NCBI GenBank assembly: GCA_030263665.1
Contig: SZPK01000001.1
Coordinates: 124,001 to 188,000 of the forward strand
Origin: Villigracilis sp024434165
GTDB taxonomy: Bacteria; Chloroflexota; Anaerolineae; Anaerolineales; Villigracilaceae
Direction: 5' to 3'
Length of the DNA stretch: 64,000 bases
Below the pieces are notes generated by a model, which ran no database searches, was not told the origin of the DNA, and saw only the letters and a list, made by a program, of their open reading frames with translations. How positions within the stretch are numbered: the stretch's first letter is position 1; each line of letters starts with the position of its first letter. A program made the position numbers and the translations under genes. This document shows, one piece after another, positions 7,564-15,836 of this stretch.

Positions 7564-8874
7564 ATGGCATTAAGCGGAATTCAAATTTACAAACTCCTCC
7601 CACAGACCAACTGCAAGGAATGCGGCTTCCCCACCTGTCTTGCGTTTGCGATGAAACTCGCGGCAAAGCAGGTGGAACTCGGCGCGTGTCCGTATGTCAG
7701 CGAAGAATCGAAGAAGCAGCTGGCTGAGTCTGCCGCGCCGCCGATTCGACTTGTCGCGCTCCGAGCCGATGGAACCGAAATCAAAGCGGGCAACGAAGTC
7801 GTGATGTTCCGCCACGAAAAAACCTTTTACAACAAGCCTGGTCTCTTCATCCGCGTCAAAGCCTCCGACCCCAACCTCGCGCAAAAGGTTGCGGAAGCCG
7901 ATGCGTACAAGGTCAATTACGTCGGCATGGATTTTTCGATTGACGGCTTCGCGGTTCTTGCGGATGGAGATTTGGGTAATGCGATCAAAACGATTCGGAC
8001 GGCGACGAAACGGCCGTTGATATTAATGGGCGACCCTGCCGCGCTTCAAACCGGACTTTCAGCCTGTGTTGGCGAGACCCCATTACTCTACGCCGCTGAC
8101 ACCTCCAATGCCGACGCGATGGCAGACCTCGCGAAAAATCACAATGCCGCCCTCGTCGTCAAAGCCGATTCGCTCGACGCGCTTGCCGACTTGGCTCAAA
8201 AGATTCAGGCGAAAGGCGTCGAAGACCTCGTTCTCGACCCATCGCCAACAACATTGAGCGCGGCATTGACATGCAACACGCAACTGCGCAGGCTTGCTCT
8301 CAAGAATCTGCGTGCGCTGGGTTATCCCATCATCGCCTTTCCCTGCGACGCGAAAGACGAAGGCATCGCCGCCGCGCAAGCGATTGCGAAGTATGCAGGC
8401 TTTGTGGTGCTGTCCGAATTCAAGCCTGAACTGCTTTATCCCCTGCTCGTCCTGCGCGAGAACATCTACACCGACCCGCAGAAACCGATCCAGGTCCAGC
8501 CTGGCGTGTATGAGATCAACTCGCCCAAACCCGAAAGCCCCGTGCTGGTCACCACCAACTTCAGCATCACGTACTTTGCCGTCGCCAACGAAGTGGAAGG
8601 GAGCGGCTTGCCTGCCTGGCTGGTCGTCACGGATGCGGAAGGCATGTCCGTGTTGACCGCGTGGGCGGCAGGCAAATTCGACGCGGAACGAATCGCCAAA
8701 GCCATCAAAGGCTTCAACGTCGCGGATAAGGTCAGCAAAAAGCGCATCGTCCTGCCTGGTCATGTCGCGGTGCTCTCTGGCGAGGTGGAAGAGGAACTCC
8801 CTGGCTGGGAAGTCCGCGTCGGTCCGCGCGAGGCGGTGGACCTGCCCGCGTTTATGAAGCAGGCGCTCAACTAA
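7564..8874 (+). CDS. acsC: CODH/ACS corrinoid iron-sulfur protein, large subunit (gamma)
   Basis: The 436-residue large subunit of the corrinoid iron-sulfur protein. The N-terminal domain (residues 1-55) holds the [4Fe-4S] motif CKECGFPTCLAFA with a further cysteine in LGACPYVS. The middle is a TIM barrel, and the C-terminal domain (about residues 320-436) binds the corrinoid. It receives the methyl group from AcsE and passes it to AcsB; the cobalt is re-reduced by AcsV. The start is ATG 7564, preceded by AAGGAGATAAC. A longer in-frame start within the hairpin is rejected. All neighbours belong to the same pathway. Confidence 0.95.
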   Translation: MALSGIQIYKLLPQTNCKECGFPTCLAFAMKLAAKQVELGACPYVSEESKKQLAESAAPPIRLVALRADGTEIKAGNEVVMFRHEKTFYNKPGLFIRVKASDPNLAQKVAEADAYKVNYVGMDFSIDGFAVLADGDLGNAIKTIRTATKRPLILMGDPAALQTGLSACVGETPLLYAADTSNADAMADLAKNHNAALVVKADSLDALADLAQKIQAKGVEDLVLDPSPTTLSAALTCNTQLRRLALKNLRALGYPIIAFPCDAKDEGIAAAQAIAKYAGFVVLSEFKPELLYPLLVLRENIYTDPQKPIQVQPGVYEINSPKPESPVLVTTNFSITYFAVANEVEGSGLPAWLVVTDAEGMSVLTAWAAGKFDAERIAKAIKGFNVADKVSKKRIVLPGHVAVLSGEVEEELPGWEVRVGPREAVDLPAFMKQALN

Positions 8875-8876
8875 CG

Positions 8877-8929
8877 TTTACATGTTCACACGTTGGCACG
8901 TTGAAACGTTCAAACCTTCAAACTTGCCA
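8877..8929. repeat. Word-repeat hairpin between acsC and acsV
   Basis: CACGTTGGCA (about 8890-8899) and TGCCAACGTG (about 8925-8934) are perfect inverted copies. The interior words CACGTTGAAACGTTC and AACCTTCAAAC extend the pairing. A fourth word vocabulary, different from those at the neighbouring junctions. It overlaps the possible GTG start of acsV. Confidence 0.8.
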
Positions 8930-8943
8930 ACGTGAAAACTGAG

Positions 8944-10887
8944 ATGCAACACAATATCTCTTTCTCGTTACCCGACAAGCCAACGCCCATCGTTGTGCAA
9001 GTCCCCACCAATACACTACTCTCCGATGCCGCGCACATGGCGGGTATTGACATCGGTCAGCCGTGCGGCGGGCAGGGACGCTGCGGGCGCTGCGCGGTGC
9101 AGGTGACGGAGGGAACGGTTCGACGAAGAAGCACGCTGCGCCTTTCCCCTGTTGATATCGAGCAGGGATACGCGCTCGCCTGTCAAAGCGTTGTGGAAGG
9201 CGGCGTGGCGATTTACGTCCCGCCGCAGGAAAAGATCGAGCGGCGGCTCACCACCGACCGCGTCGTAGCGGAAGTCACCGTTCCTGCGGATTACGAATAT
9301 CCGTTCACGCAGACGGTTCGCCGCGTGCTGCTGACCCTGAACCCGCCCAGCATGGATGACCAGACCGACGATTGGTCACGTTTGCAGACGGCGTTTCGAT
9401 TGCAGCATCAGATCGAGCGTGTGACGTGTTCCATTGGCTTGTTGAGGAAGATGGGATATGTCATGCGCGAGGGTGATTGGAATGTCACTGCGATCATCGA
9501 GACCAGCCGACCATCCGACCAAACGACCACGAGACTAATTGACCTCCGTCCCTACCATGAAGATGAATACGCTCCGCTTTGGGGCTGCGCCATTGACATC
9601 GGCACGACGACGGTCACGCTTTGGCTCGTGGATTTGGTGACGGGTCAGGTCAAGGCGCAGGCGGCGGAATACAACGGTCAGATCGCGCGCGGCGAGGATG
9701 TGATTTCAAGGATCATCTACACCAGCAAGAACGGCGGCGGGGATGAATTGCGTCAGCGCGTGCTGGAGACGATCAACAGCCTGCTCGACCTGGCTTGCAA
9801 GCGCATCAAATCGCCGCAGGGCAAAGTGACCCCCGACCAGGTGGTCAAAGCGACCATTGCAGGCAACAGCACGATGATGCACCTGCTGCTTGGGATACCC
9901 GCCTCGAGCATTCGACTTTCGCCTTTCATCCCCACTGTCAATCATCCTCCGCTGATGACGGGGCGCGAAGTCGGTTTGAATGTCAATCCCGAAGCGGCAG
10001 TGGATTGCCTGCCTGGGGTGGCGAGTTACGTCGGCGCGGATATCACAGCAGGCGTGCTGTCCTCTGGACTCGATAACGCGGATAACGTGACTCTCTTCCT
10101 CGATGTCGGCACCAACGGCGAGACCGTGCTGGGCAATCGCGATTGGCTGGTCACGTGTGCCTGCTCGGCGGGACCCGCCTTCGAAGGCGCGGGCGTTGTG
10201 AACGGCATGAGAGCCACACAAGGCGCCATCGAAGAAGTGTGGATTCACAGCGAAACGCTCGAGCCGACCTGGCGCGTCATTGGCGGAGGCAAGCCGAAAG
10301 GCATCTGCGGAAGCGGATTGATAGCCCTGCTCTCGGAGGCGTTCATCACGGGAGTCATTGACAAGGGGGGAAATGTCAATTTGGCGGCGCGCAGTCCGCG
10401 GGTCCGCGAAGGGGCGCATGGCGGGGAGTACGTCGTCGCCTGGGGCAGGGAAACTGAATCAGGCGAAGATATCGTCATCACCCGCGTTGACATTGACAAC
10501 CTGCTGCGCGCCAAAGCCGCCATCTACGCGGGCTTCACGGTGCTGGCGGAGAACGTCGGCATCCCGCTCGAAACCACGGACAAGGTGTTGATCGGCGGGT
10601 CGTTCGGGAAATATATCAATGTGGAAAAGGCGGTGCAGATCGGCTTGCTGCCCGACATGGACTGGTCGCGCTTCGAGTTCCTCGGCAATACGTCGGTCAA
10701 GGGCGCATATCTGGCATTGCTCGATTGGCGCAAGCGCGAGCGCATTACTGAAATCGCAAAGCGCATGACCTACATTGAGTTATCGGCAGACAACAGTTTT
10801 TACGAAGCGTTCACATCGGCATTGTTTTTGCCGCACACGGATTTAAGCAAGTTTCCGAGTGTGGCGGAGGCGCTAGAGAAATCATGA
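8944..10887 (+). CDS. acsV: Reductive activator of the corrinoid protein (RACo), ferredoxin plus ASKHA-type ATPase
   Basis: This protein of about 647 residues reactivates the oxidised cobalt of the AcsCD corrinoid protein, coupling ATP hydrolysis to low-potential electron transfer. The N-terminus is a [2Fe-2S] ferredoxin domain with CGGQGRCGRC and a later LACQSV cysteine. The C-terminal two-thirds is the DUF4445 ASKHA domain, with phosphate-binding segments CAIDIGTTTVTLWL, AGNSTMMHLLLG and LDVGTNGETVLG. The start is ambiguous: GTG 8932 lies inside the hairpin arm, ATG 8944 is chosen, and neither has a good ribosome site. Around 9505-9540 the frame runs through GACCACC-type words, giving a low-complexity loop (TSRPSDQTTTRL). 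Confidence 0.92.
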   Translation: MQHNISFSLPDKPTPIVVQVPTNTLLSDAAHMAGIDIGQPCGGQGRCGRCAVQVTEGTVRRRSTLRLSPVDIEQGYALACQSVVEGGVAIYVPPQEKIERRLTTDRVVAEVTVPADYEYPFTQTVRRVLLTLNPPSMDDQTDDWSRLQTAFRLQHQIERVTCSIGLLRKMGYVMREGDWNVTAIIETSRPSDQTTTRLIDLRPYHEDEYAPLWGCAIDIGTTTVTLWLVDLVTGQVKAQAAEYNGQIARGEDVISRIIYTSKNGGGDELRQRVLETINSLLDLACKRIKSPQGKVTPDQVVKATIAGNSTMMHLLLGIPASSIRLSPFIPTVNHPPLMTGREVGLNVNPEAAVDCLPGVASYVGADITAGVLSSGLDNADNVTLFLDVGTNGETVLGNRDWLVTCACSAGPAFEGAGVVNGMRATQGAIEEVWIHSETLEPTWRVIGGGKPKGICGSGLIALLSEAFITGVIDKGGNVNLAARSPRVREGAHGGEYVVAWGRETESGEDIVITRVDIDNLLRAKAAIYAGFTVLAENVGIPLETTDKVLIGGSFGKYINVEKAVQIGLLPDMDWSRFEFLGNTSVKGAYLALLDWRKRERITEIAKRMTYIELSADNSFYEAFTSALFLPHTDLSKFPSVAEALEKS

Positions 10888-10891
10888 TTTT

Positions 10892-10939
10892 CCCTCACCC
10901 CAACCCCTCTCCCATTGGGAGAGGGGCAAGGGGTGAGGG
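10892..10939. repeat. CCCTCACCCC palindrome between acsV and acsE
   Basis: A near-perfect dyad: CCCTCACCCC, CCCCTCTCCC, a short loop, GGGAGAGGGG, GGGGTGAGGG. It begins four bases after the acsV stop and ends shortly before the CGGAGG site of acsE. Confidence 0.9.
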
Positions 10940-10955
10940 TGAAACGGAGGCACAC

Positions 10956-11879
10956 ATGTACATCATTGGCGAAAACATTCACATCATCTCTGAAAAAGTA
11001 AAAGAGGCGCTTGCCAGCCGCGACCGTGAGTTCTTCATGGACCTGGCTTGCAAACAAGTGGAGGCGGGGGCGAAGGCGATTGACATCAATCTCGGTCCGC
11101 GCAAGAAGGATTGGGCGGAGGTCTTCCCCTGGATCGTGGAAACCGTCGAAACGGTCGTGGACGTGCCACTTTCGATTGACACGACCAACGTGGACGGCAT
11201 GGAAGCCGCGCTTCAGAAGATCACCAAGGCTCAGCCGATTCTCAACTCCACATCCGCCGAACCTGAGCGATTGGAGAAAGTGCCGCTGCTGGCGAAGAAA
11301 TACAACGCCAAGGTCATTGCGCTCACGATGAAGACCGAAGGCATCCCCGTCGAAGCCGATGCGCGCGTCAACATCGCGGTCGAGATTTTGATCCCGCGCA
11401 TGATGGAGATTGACTTCCCCATGGAAAATCTCATCATTGACCCGCTCGTGCTGACCGTTTCGGGCTGCCAGCAATACTGCCCGCATCTCATCGAGGCGGT
11501 GCGGACGCTGCAATATGCCTGGGACCCCGCGCCGATGATTTCGGTCGGATTATCCAACGTCTCGAACGCGGTGCCGAACGACAACCGCCCGCTCATCAAC
11601 CGCGTCTATCTCGCCATGCTGATGGGCGTCGGCTTGCAGATGATGATCGCCAACCCGCTCGACCAGAAGCAGAACGATGTCATACGATGGATAGAGACGA
11701 AAGACACTGGTAATCCGCTTGCCCGTGTCTACAATAAGATTGCGGACCGAATCGCGGCTGGCGAAGAGCCGCAGGCGGCAGATTTCGACCTTTCCGACCC
11801 CGAACAGTCCGCAATCTGGAAAACGACGCAGATCCTGCTGAATAAAGTGATTTACGCGGATTCGTATTTGATGAATTGA
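10956..11879 (+). CDS. acsE: Methyltetrahydrofolate:corrinoid iron-sulfur protein methyltransferase
   Basis: This 307-residue pterin-binding TIM-barrel enzyme transfers the methyl group from methyl-THF to Co(I) of AcsCD. Seen in the sequence: the N-terminal MYIIGENIHI, AIDINLGPRKKDW, PLSIDTTNVDGMEAAL (pterin-binding Asp), NSTSAEPERL, and SVGLSNVSNAVPN, all typical of this family. The start is ATG 10956 with ACGGAGG 6-12 bases upstream; an earlier in-frame ATG would translate the palindromic repeat as PHPNPSPIGRG and is rejected. It links the methyl branch (metVF, next gene) to the carbonyl branch. Confidence 0.95.
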   Translation: MYIIGENIHIISEKVKEALASRDREFFMDLACKQVEAGAKAIDINLGPRKKDWAEVFPWIVETVETVVDVPLSIDTTNVDGMEAALQKITKAQPILNSTSAEPERLEKVPLLAKKYNAKVIALTMKTEGIPVEADARVNIAVEILIPRMMEIDFPMENLIIDPLVLTVSGCQQYCPHLIEAVRTLQYAWDPAPMISVGLSNVSNAVPNDNRPLINRVYLAMLMGVGLQMMIANPLDQKQNDVIRWIETKDTGNPLARVYNKIADRIAAGEEPQAADFDLSDPEQSAIWKTTQILLNKVIYADSYLMN

Positions 11880-11953
11880 CCCCCTTCCCCGCCCTTCCCC
11901 CGAAGCGGGGGAAGGGAGTCCCCTCTCCCTTTGGGAGAGGGCTAGGGTGAGGG
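11880..11953. repeat. Two adjacent C-rich palindromes between acsE and metVF
   Basis: CCCTTCCCCCGAAGCGGGGG followed by AAGGG (11892-11916) and CCCTCTCCC-TTT-GGGAGAGGG (11921-11941) lie side by side, ending in CTAGGGTGAGGG. Both belong to the CCCTCACCCC family or a relative. The AAAGGAG site of metVF follows directly. Confidence 0.88.
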
Positions 11954-11965
11954 AAAGGAGCAACC

Positions 11966-13453
11966 ATGCCCGTCTTTACCCCTGGTCGCCGCTGGCAGCC
12001 GCCTTACCTGCCCTTCAAGCGCGAGCCGTTCAATCGCCGCGCGCTTGCGGCGCTCGAAAAGGCAATCAAAGGTCCCTTGTTCGGATGCCGCATGTGCGGC
12101 AATTGCCTGTTGCAGGAGACCGCCTTCATCTGCCCGATGGAATGTCCGAAGGGCGAGCGGAACGGTCCCTGCGGCGGCTCGACCAAAGAACATTGCTACG
12201 TGGACGAGACCCGTCCCTGCATTTGGTACAGGATCTATGAACGCTCGTTCGCCATGGGACGCGAGGAAAAACTGCTCGAAGTCCTGCCGCCTCTCGACTG
12301 GGATAAAGTTGGCACGGAAACCTGGGGAGATGTTTTCCAGCAGGTCGGGAAAATGGGCGTGGGCAAGGTGGCAAGCGGACTGCTTTTCAAGCCTGCCGAA
12401 GTCCGCTACAAAACCTGGGATGAAATCTTCCGCACCATCCGCGAACCCGATTGGTGGCAGGGCGACAACAAGTATCACGCGCCGAAATACACCGAACCCG
12501 TCTCCGAGCTGGAACGCCGACTCAAAGCGGGCGAATTCGTCGTGACCGCCGAGGTCGCGCCGCCGCTCACTGTGAAGACCGACAAACTATTCAAGAACAT
12601 CGAGATGGTCAAACCCTACGTGGCAGCGATCAACTTCACGGACAACCCCTCTGCCACGCCGCGCATGTCGTCGCTGGCTTGCTCGAAGATGGCGCTCGAG
12701 CACGGCGCGGAGCCGGTCATGCAGATCGCGGCGCGCGACCGCACCCGCGTCGGTTTGCAGAGCGAGGTCATGGGTGCGAGCGCGCTGGGCATCCGCAACA
12801 TCCTGTGCCTCTCCGGCGACTCGATGAAGATGGCGCCCGACCCGCGCGGGCGGATGGACGTGATTGACATTGACTCCATTCAGATGCTGTGGATTTTGCG
12901 CCGCATGCGCGACGAAGGCAGGTACATGGACGGACGCGAGATCAAATTCCCGCCTCAATATTTCCTCGGTGCCGCCGCCTCCCCGTTTGCATCCGAGCCG
13001 AAGTTCCAGGCGCTGCGTGAACACAAGAAGATCAACGCGGGCGCGCAGTTCTTCCAGACCAACCTGGTCTATGACGTGGAACACATGGAAATCTGGTTGA
13101 ACGAACTCGCCAAGCGCAACATCCTCGACAAGGTGTACATCCTGATCGGCATCACGCCGCTCAAGACCTTCAAGATGGCGAAATACATGAACGACGACGT
13201 GCCAGGCGTGTTCATCCCCGAACCGTTGATGAAGCGCATGGAAACCGCCGAAAAAGCCGGTAACGCGGCGGAGGAAGGCGTGCAGATCGCCCTCGAACTG
13301 ATCGAGAAGATCAAGAAGTTCGAAGGACAGGGCGTGCACGGTCTGCACATCATGGCGGTGGGTTGGGAGGAGATCGTCCCGCGCATCGTTACGGAAGGCG
13401 GCATATTGCCGAGGGATTTCCATCAGATCGAAATGGAAAAAGTGCTCGCCTAA
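11966..13453 (+). CDS. metF: Fused MetV-MetF methylenetetrahydrofolate reductase
   Basis: The 495-residue protein has two parts. Residues 1-150 match the MetV domain (methylene-THF reductase C-terminal-type, Cys-rich): GCRMCGNCLLQ, CPMECPKGERNGPCGG and CYVDETRPCIWY. Residues 178-495 form the MetF barrel, with EVAPP, AINFTDNPSATPRMSS, CLSGDS and AGAQFFQTNLVYD. It reduces methylene-THF to methyl-THF, the substrate of AcsE. In Moorella metV and metF are separate genes; here they are fused. AAAGGAG lies 6-12 bases before the ATG. Confidence 0.93.
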   Translation: MPVFTPGRRWQPPYLPFKREPFNRRALAALEKAIKGPLFGCRMCGNCLLQETAFICPMECPKGERNGPCGGSTKEHCYVDETRPCIWYRIYERSFAMGREEKLLEVLPPLDWDKVGTETWGDVFQQVGKMGVGKVASGLLFKPAEVRYKTWDEIFRTIREPDWWQGDNKYHAPKYTEPVSELERRLKAGEFVVTAEVAPPLTVKTDKLFKNIEMVKPYVAAINFTDNPSATPRMSSLACSKMALEHGAEPVMQIAARDRTRVGLQSEVMGASALGIRNILCLSGDSMKMAPDPRGRMDVIDIDSIQMLWILRRMRDEGRYMDGREIKFPPQYFLGAAASPFASEPKFQALREHKKINAGAQFFQTNLVYDVEHMEIWLNELAKRNILDKVYILIGITPLKTFKMAKYMNDDVPGVFIPEPLMKRMETAEKAGNAAEEGVQIALELIEKIKKFEGQGVHGLHIMAVGWEEIVPRIVTEGGILPRDFHQIEMEKVLA

Positions 13454-13457
13454 TAAC

Positions 13458-13502
13458 GTAGTGACGACTCTGCGAAACGCCCTGCGGGTAAGTTGTCACT
13501 AC
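13458..13502. repeat. Hairpin after metVF
   Basis: GTAGTGAC (13458-13465) and GTCACTAC (13495-13502) form a perfect 8-bp stem, extended by partial pairing inside. There is no U-run after the right arm, so it looks more like another palindromic repeat than a terminator. Confidence 0.65.
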
Positions 13503-13552
13503 ATATTTTCTCGCCAAAGGAAGCCAGCCACCGCAGCAGGTTAGGAGAGATT

Positions 13553-14119
13553 ATGCTTCCGGAACAGATCAAAAATTTTCGTGAAATGGCAACGTTGAAA
13601 GACGGCGCTTATATCCTCATCCGCCCGATGAACGGCGGCGACGAGCAGCGCCTGATGGAATTCTACTCCGCTGTGAGCGAAGAGGATATGCGTTTCTTCC
13701 GCCACTACGTCAAGGACCCGTCGGTGATTCACGAATGGTGCGAGCATCTCGATTACGGCAGGGTTCTTCCCATCCTGGCGTTCGTCAAAGATCGCATTGT
13801 GGGCAGCGGGTCGCTCCACTTCGGCGAAGGACCCAAAAGGCACACGGCGGAAGTGCGGCTTTTCCTTGCAAAGGATTTTCGCAAGCGCGGCTTGGGCATG
13901 AAGATGATTCGCGTCCTGATTGACCTGGCGCGCAAACAGGGCTTGCACATACTCCTCGCCGAGGTCATGGCGGAACAGACCAAAGTCGTCAAGGCGTTCG
14001 AGGCGCTTGGTTTCAAATCCCAGGCGACGCTCGACGACTACTTCAGTTTCCCCGACGGTGAAACGAGCGACGTGGTCTTAATGACCATCTGCCTTCGCGC
14101 AAAAACAGATGAATTCTAG
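13553..14119 (+). CDS. GNAT-family N-acetyltransferase
   Basis: The protein has 188 residues with the GNAT fold: an N-terminal IRPMNGGDEQRLMEFY, central beta strands with VGSGSLHF, and the acetyl-CoA-binding motif A in LAKDFRKRGLGMKMIRVLI (R/Q-x-x-G-x-G/A). The target is unknown; a substrate could be a small molecule or a protein lysine. The start at 13553 is chosen because GTTAGGAGAGATT precedes it; an earlier ATG at 13493 lies in the hairpin region. It is followed by, and overlaps slightly with, a small cysteine-containing gene. Confidence 0.88.
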   Translation: MLPEQIKNFREMATLKDGAYILIRPMNGGDEQRLMEFYSAVSEEDMRFFRHYVKDPSVIHEWCEHLDYGRVLPILAFVKDRIVGSGSLHFGEGPKRHTAEVRLFLAKDFRKRGLGMKMIRVLIDLARKQGLHILLAEVMAEQTKVVKAFEALGFKSQATLDDYFSFPDGETSDVVLMTICLRAKTDEF

Positions 14120-14120
14120 A

Positions 14121-14405
14121 ATGTCCCTGCGCCGCGTCATCAAACTGGCAACAGGGCAGGACGTCAACGCCTGCCGCGCCTGTTTCGATTGCGAACTCCC
14201 TCTGACGGGCGAAATGGACATCCCTCTTGGAAGCCTGATCCAACTCGCATTGCTCGACGATGAAGAAGCGCTTCATTGCCGGACCTTGTGGTCTGATTCC
14301 GTTTTGGAATCTTCGCGCGGCGCCTGCAAACGCGGACTCGATCTGCGCGCCGTCATGATCGCGCTCCGGGCGGAATCCCAACGCAGGATCAACCCGGAGT
14401 ATTAA
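14121..14405 (+). CDS. Small HdrC-like cysteine protein
   Basis: The protein has about 94 residues (98 from an earlier in-frame ATG at 14109, inside the end of the GNAT gene). It contains CRACFDCELP and, later, LHCRTLWSDSVLESSRGACKRGLDLR. The RTLW...C.RG.D pattern resembles the second iron-sulfur motif of heterodisulfide-reductase subunit C, but several cysteines expected for two [4Fe-4S] clusters are missing. I infer a reduced HdrC-like domain, perhaps binding one cluster. It lies between a GNAT gene and malic enzyme, 10 kb from cooS. A partner HdrA or HdrB is not in the window. Confidence 0.6.
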   Translation: MSLRRVIKLATGQDVNACRACFDCELPLTGEMDIPLGSLIQLALLDDEEALHCRTLWSDSVLESSRGACKRGLDLRAVMIALRAESQRRINPEY

Positions 14406-14432
14406 CCGATCTCCACTTGAAAGGAGAAGAAT

Positions 14433-15818
14433 ATGAACGTTGAAGAACTGCTTGCAAAGGCAAAAAAGCCTTCGGCAGACGCAATGAAACTACATCCGTT
14501 CTATCGGGGAAAGATCGAGACTGCCCTCAAATGCACTGTCCACAGCTTCAACGACTTTGCCATCTGGTACACGCCCGGTGTGGCGGCGCCCTGCAAAGCC
14601 ATCGAAGCCAATCCCGAACTGGTGTACGAATACACCAACAAATGGAACACCGTCATCGTCGTCAGCGATGGGACGCGCGTGCTGGGCTTGGGCGACATCG
14701 GTCCGAAAGCGGGCTTGCCGGTCATGGAGGGCAAGGCGTTGCTCTACAAATATCTCGGCGGGGTGGACGGCGTTCCAATCATGCTCGATACCAAAGACCC
14801 GGATGCGATCATCAACACCGTGCTGATGCTGCAGCCCGGCTTCGGCGGCGTCAATCTCGAAGATATATCCCAGCCCAAATGCTTCTATATCCTGGATACC
14901 CTGCGTGAAAAAGCGGAAATCCCGGTCTGGCATGACGACCAGCAAGGCACCGCCACCGTCACGCTCGCGGGACTGATCAACGCGCTGAAAGTCGTCGGCA
15001 AGAAGATGAGCGAGGTGAAGATTGCCTTCATCGGCTGCGGCGCGTCGAACGTTGCCTGCTCGCGCCTCATCTTCGGCTGGGGCGGCGATCCCGCCAAAGC
15101 CATCATGGTGGATACCAAAGGCATCCTCGGCAAACACCGCAAGGACATCGAGATGCGCAAGGCGGAGTTCAAGGATAAGTGGAAGTTGTGCAACATCACC
15201 AATGAAGAAGGACGCGAAGGCGACATCCCCGAGGCGATGAAAAATGTGGATGTGGTCATCGGTCTCTCCAAGTCTGGTCCCGGGGTCATCCTGCCGGAAT
15301 GGGTCAAGACGATGAATAAGGACGCCATCGTCTTCGCGTGCGCCAACCCGGTGCCGGAGATCTGGCCCTGGGAGGCGAAGGAGGCAGGCGCAGCCGTCGT
15401 CGCCACCGGGCGCTCCGATTTCCCGAATCAGGTCAACAACTCGCTCGGCTTCCCCGGCATCTTCCGCGGCACGTTGGATGTCCGCGCCCGCACAATCACC
15501 GACCCGATGTGTTTTGCGGCAGCCGAGGCGCTCGCCAATCACGTGGGGGACAAACTCGGACCGGAACATATCCTGCCCGGCATGGACGATTGGGAGGTCT
15601 TCCCCCGCGAAGCCGCAGCGGTGGCGATGAAAGCCGTCGAGCAGGGACTGGCGCGCATCCAAACCACCTATGACGAAGAGTTCGCGCTGGCGAGCCGCAT
15701 CATCAAACGCTCGCGCGACCTGACTCGCATGATGATGGAGGAACGATTCATCGCCGAACCGCCCCCCGACGAAGATCAGCAGGATATTGATCTCGAAACG
15801 ATCAAGTCCGCGTATTAG
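14433..15818 (+). CDS. Malic enzyme (malate dehydrogenase, oxaloacetate-decarboxylating)
   Basis: This 461-residue enzyme oxidatively decarboxylates malate to pyruvate and reduces NAD(P). Family signatures: YTPGVAAPCKAI, LGDIGPKAGLPVMEGKA, FNHDDQQGT-like WHDDQQGTATVTL, the Rossmann segment IAFIGCGASNVACS, and FACANPVPEI. It is of the short bacterial type without the phosphotransacetylase-like C-terminal domain. AAAGGAGAAG precedes the ATG by 5-14 bases. Followed after 18 bases by a flavoprotein, so likely co-transcribed. Confidence 0.95.
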   Translation: MNVEELLAKAKKPSADAMKLHPFYRGKIETALKCTVHSFNDFAIWYTPGVAAPCKAIEANPELVYEYTNKWNTVIVVSDGTRVLGLGDIGPKAGLPVMEGKALLYKYLGGVDGVPIMLDTKDPDAIINTVLMLQPGFGGVNLEDISQPKCFYILDTLREKAEIPVWHDDQQGTATVTLAGLINALKVVGKKMSEVKIAFIGCGASNVACSRLIFGWGGDPAKAIMVDTKGILGKHRKDIEMRKAEFKDKWKLCNITNEEGREGDIPEAMKNVDVVIGLSKSGPGVILPEWVKTMNKDAIVFACANPVPEIWPWEAKEAGAAVVATGRSDFPNQVNNSLGFPGIFRGTLDVRARTITDPMCFAAAEALANHVGDKLGPEHILPGMDDWEVFPREAAAVAMKAVEQGLARIQTTYDEEFALASRIIKRSRDLTRMMMEERFIAEPPPDEDQQDIDLETIKSAY

Positions 15819-15836
15819 ATACGAAAGGAGAACGCT

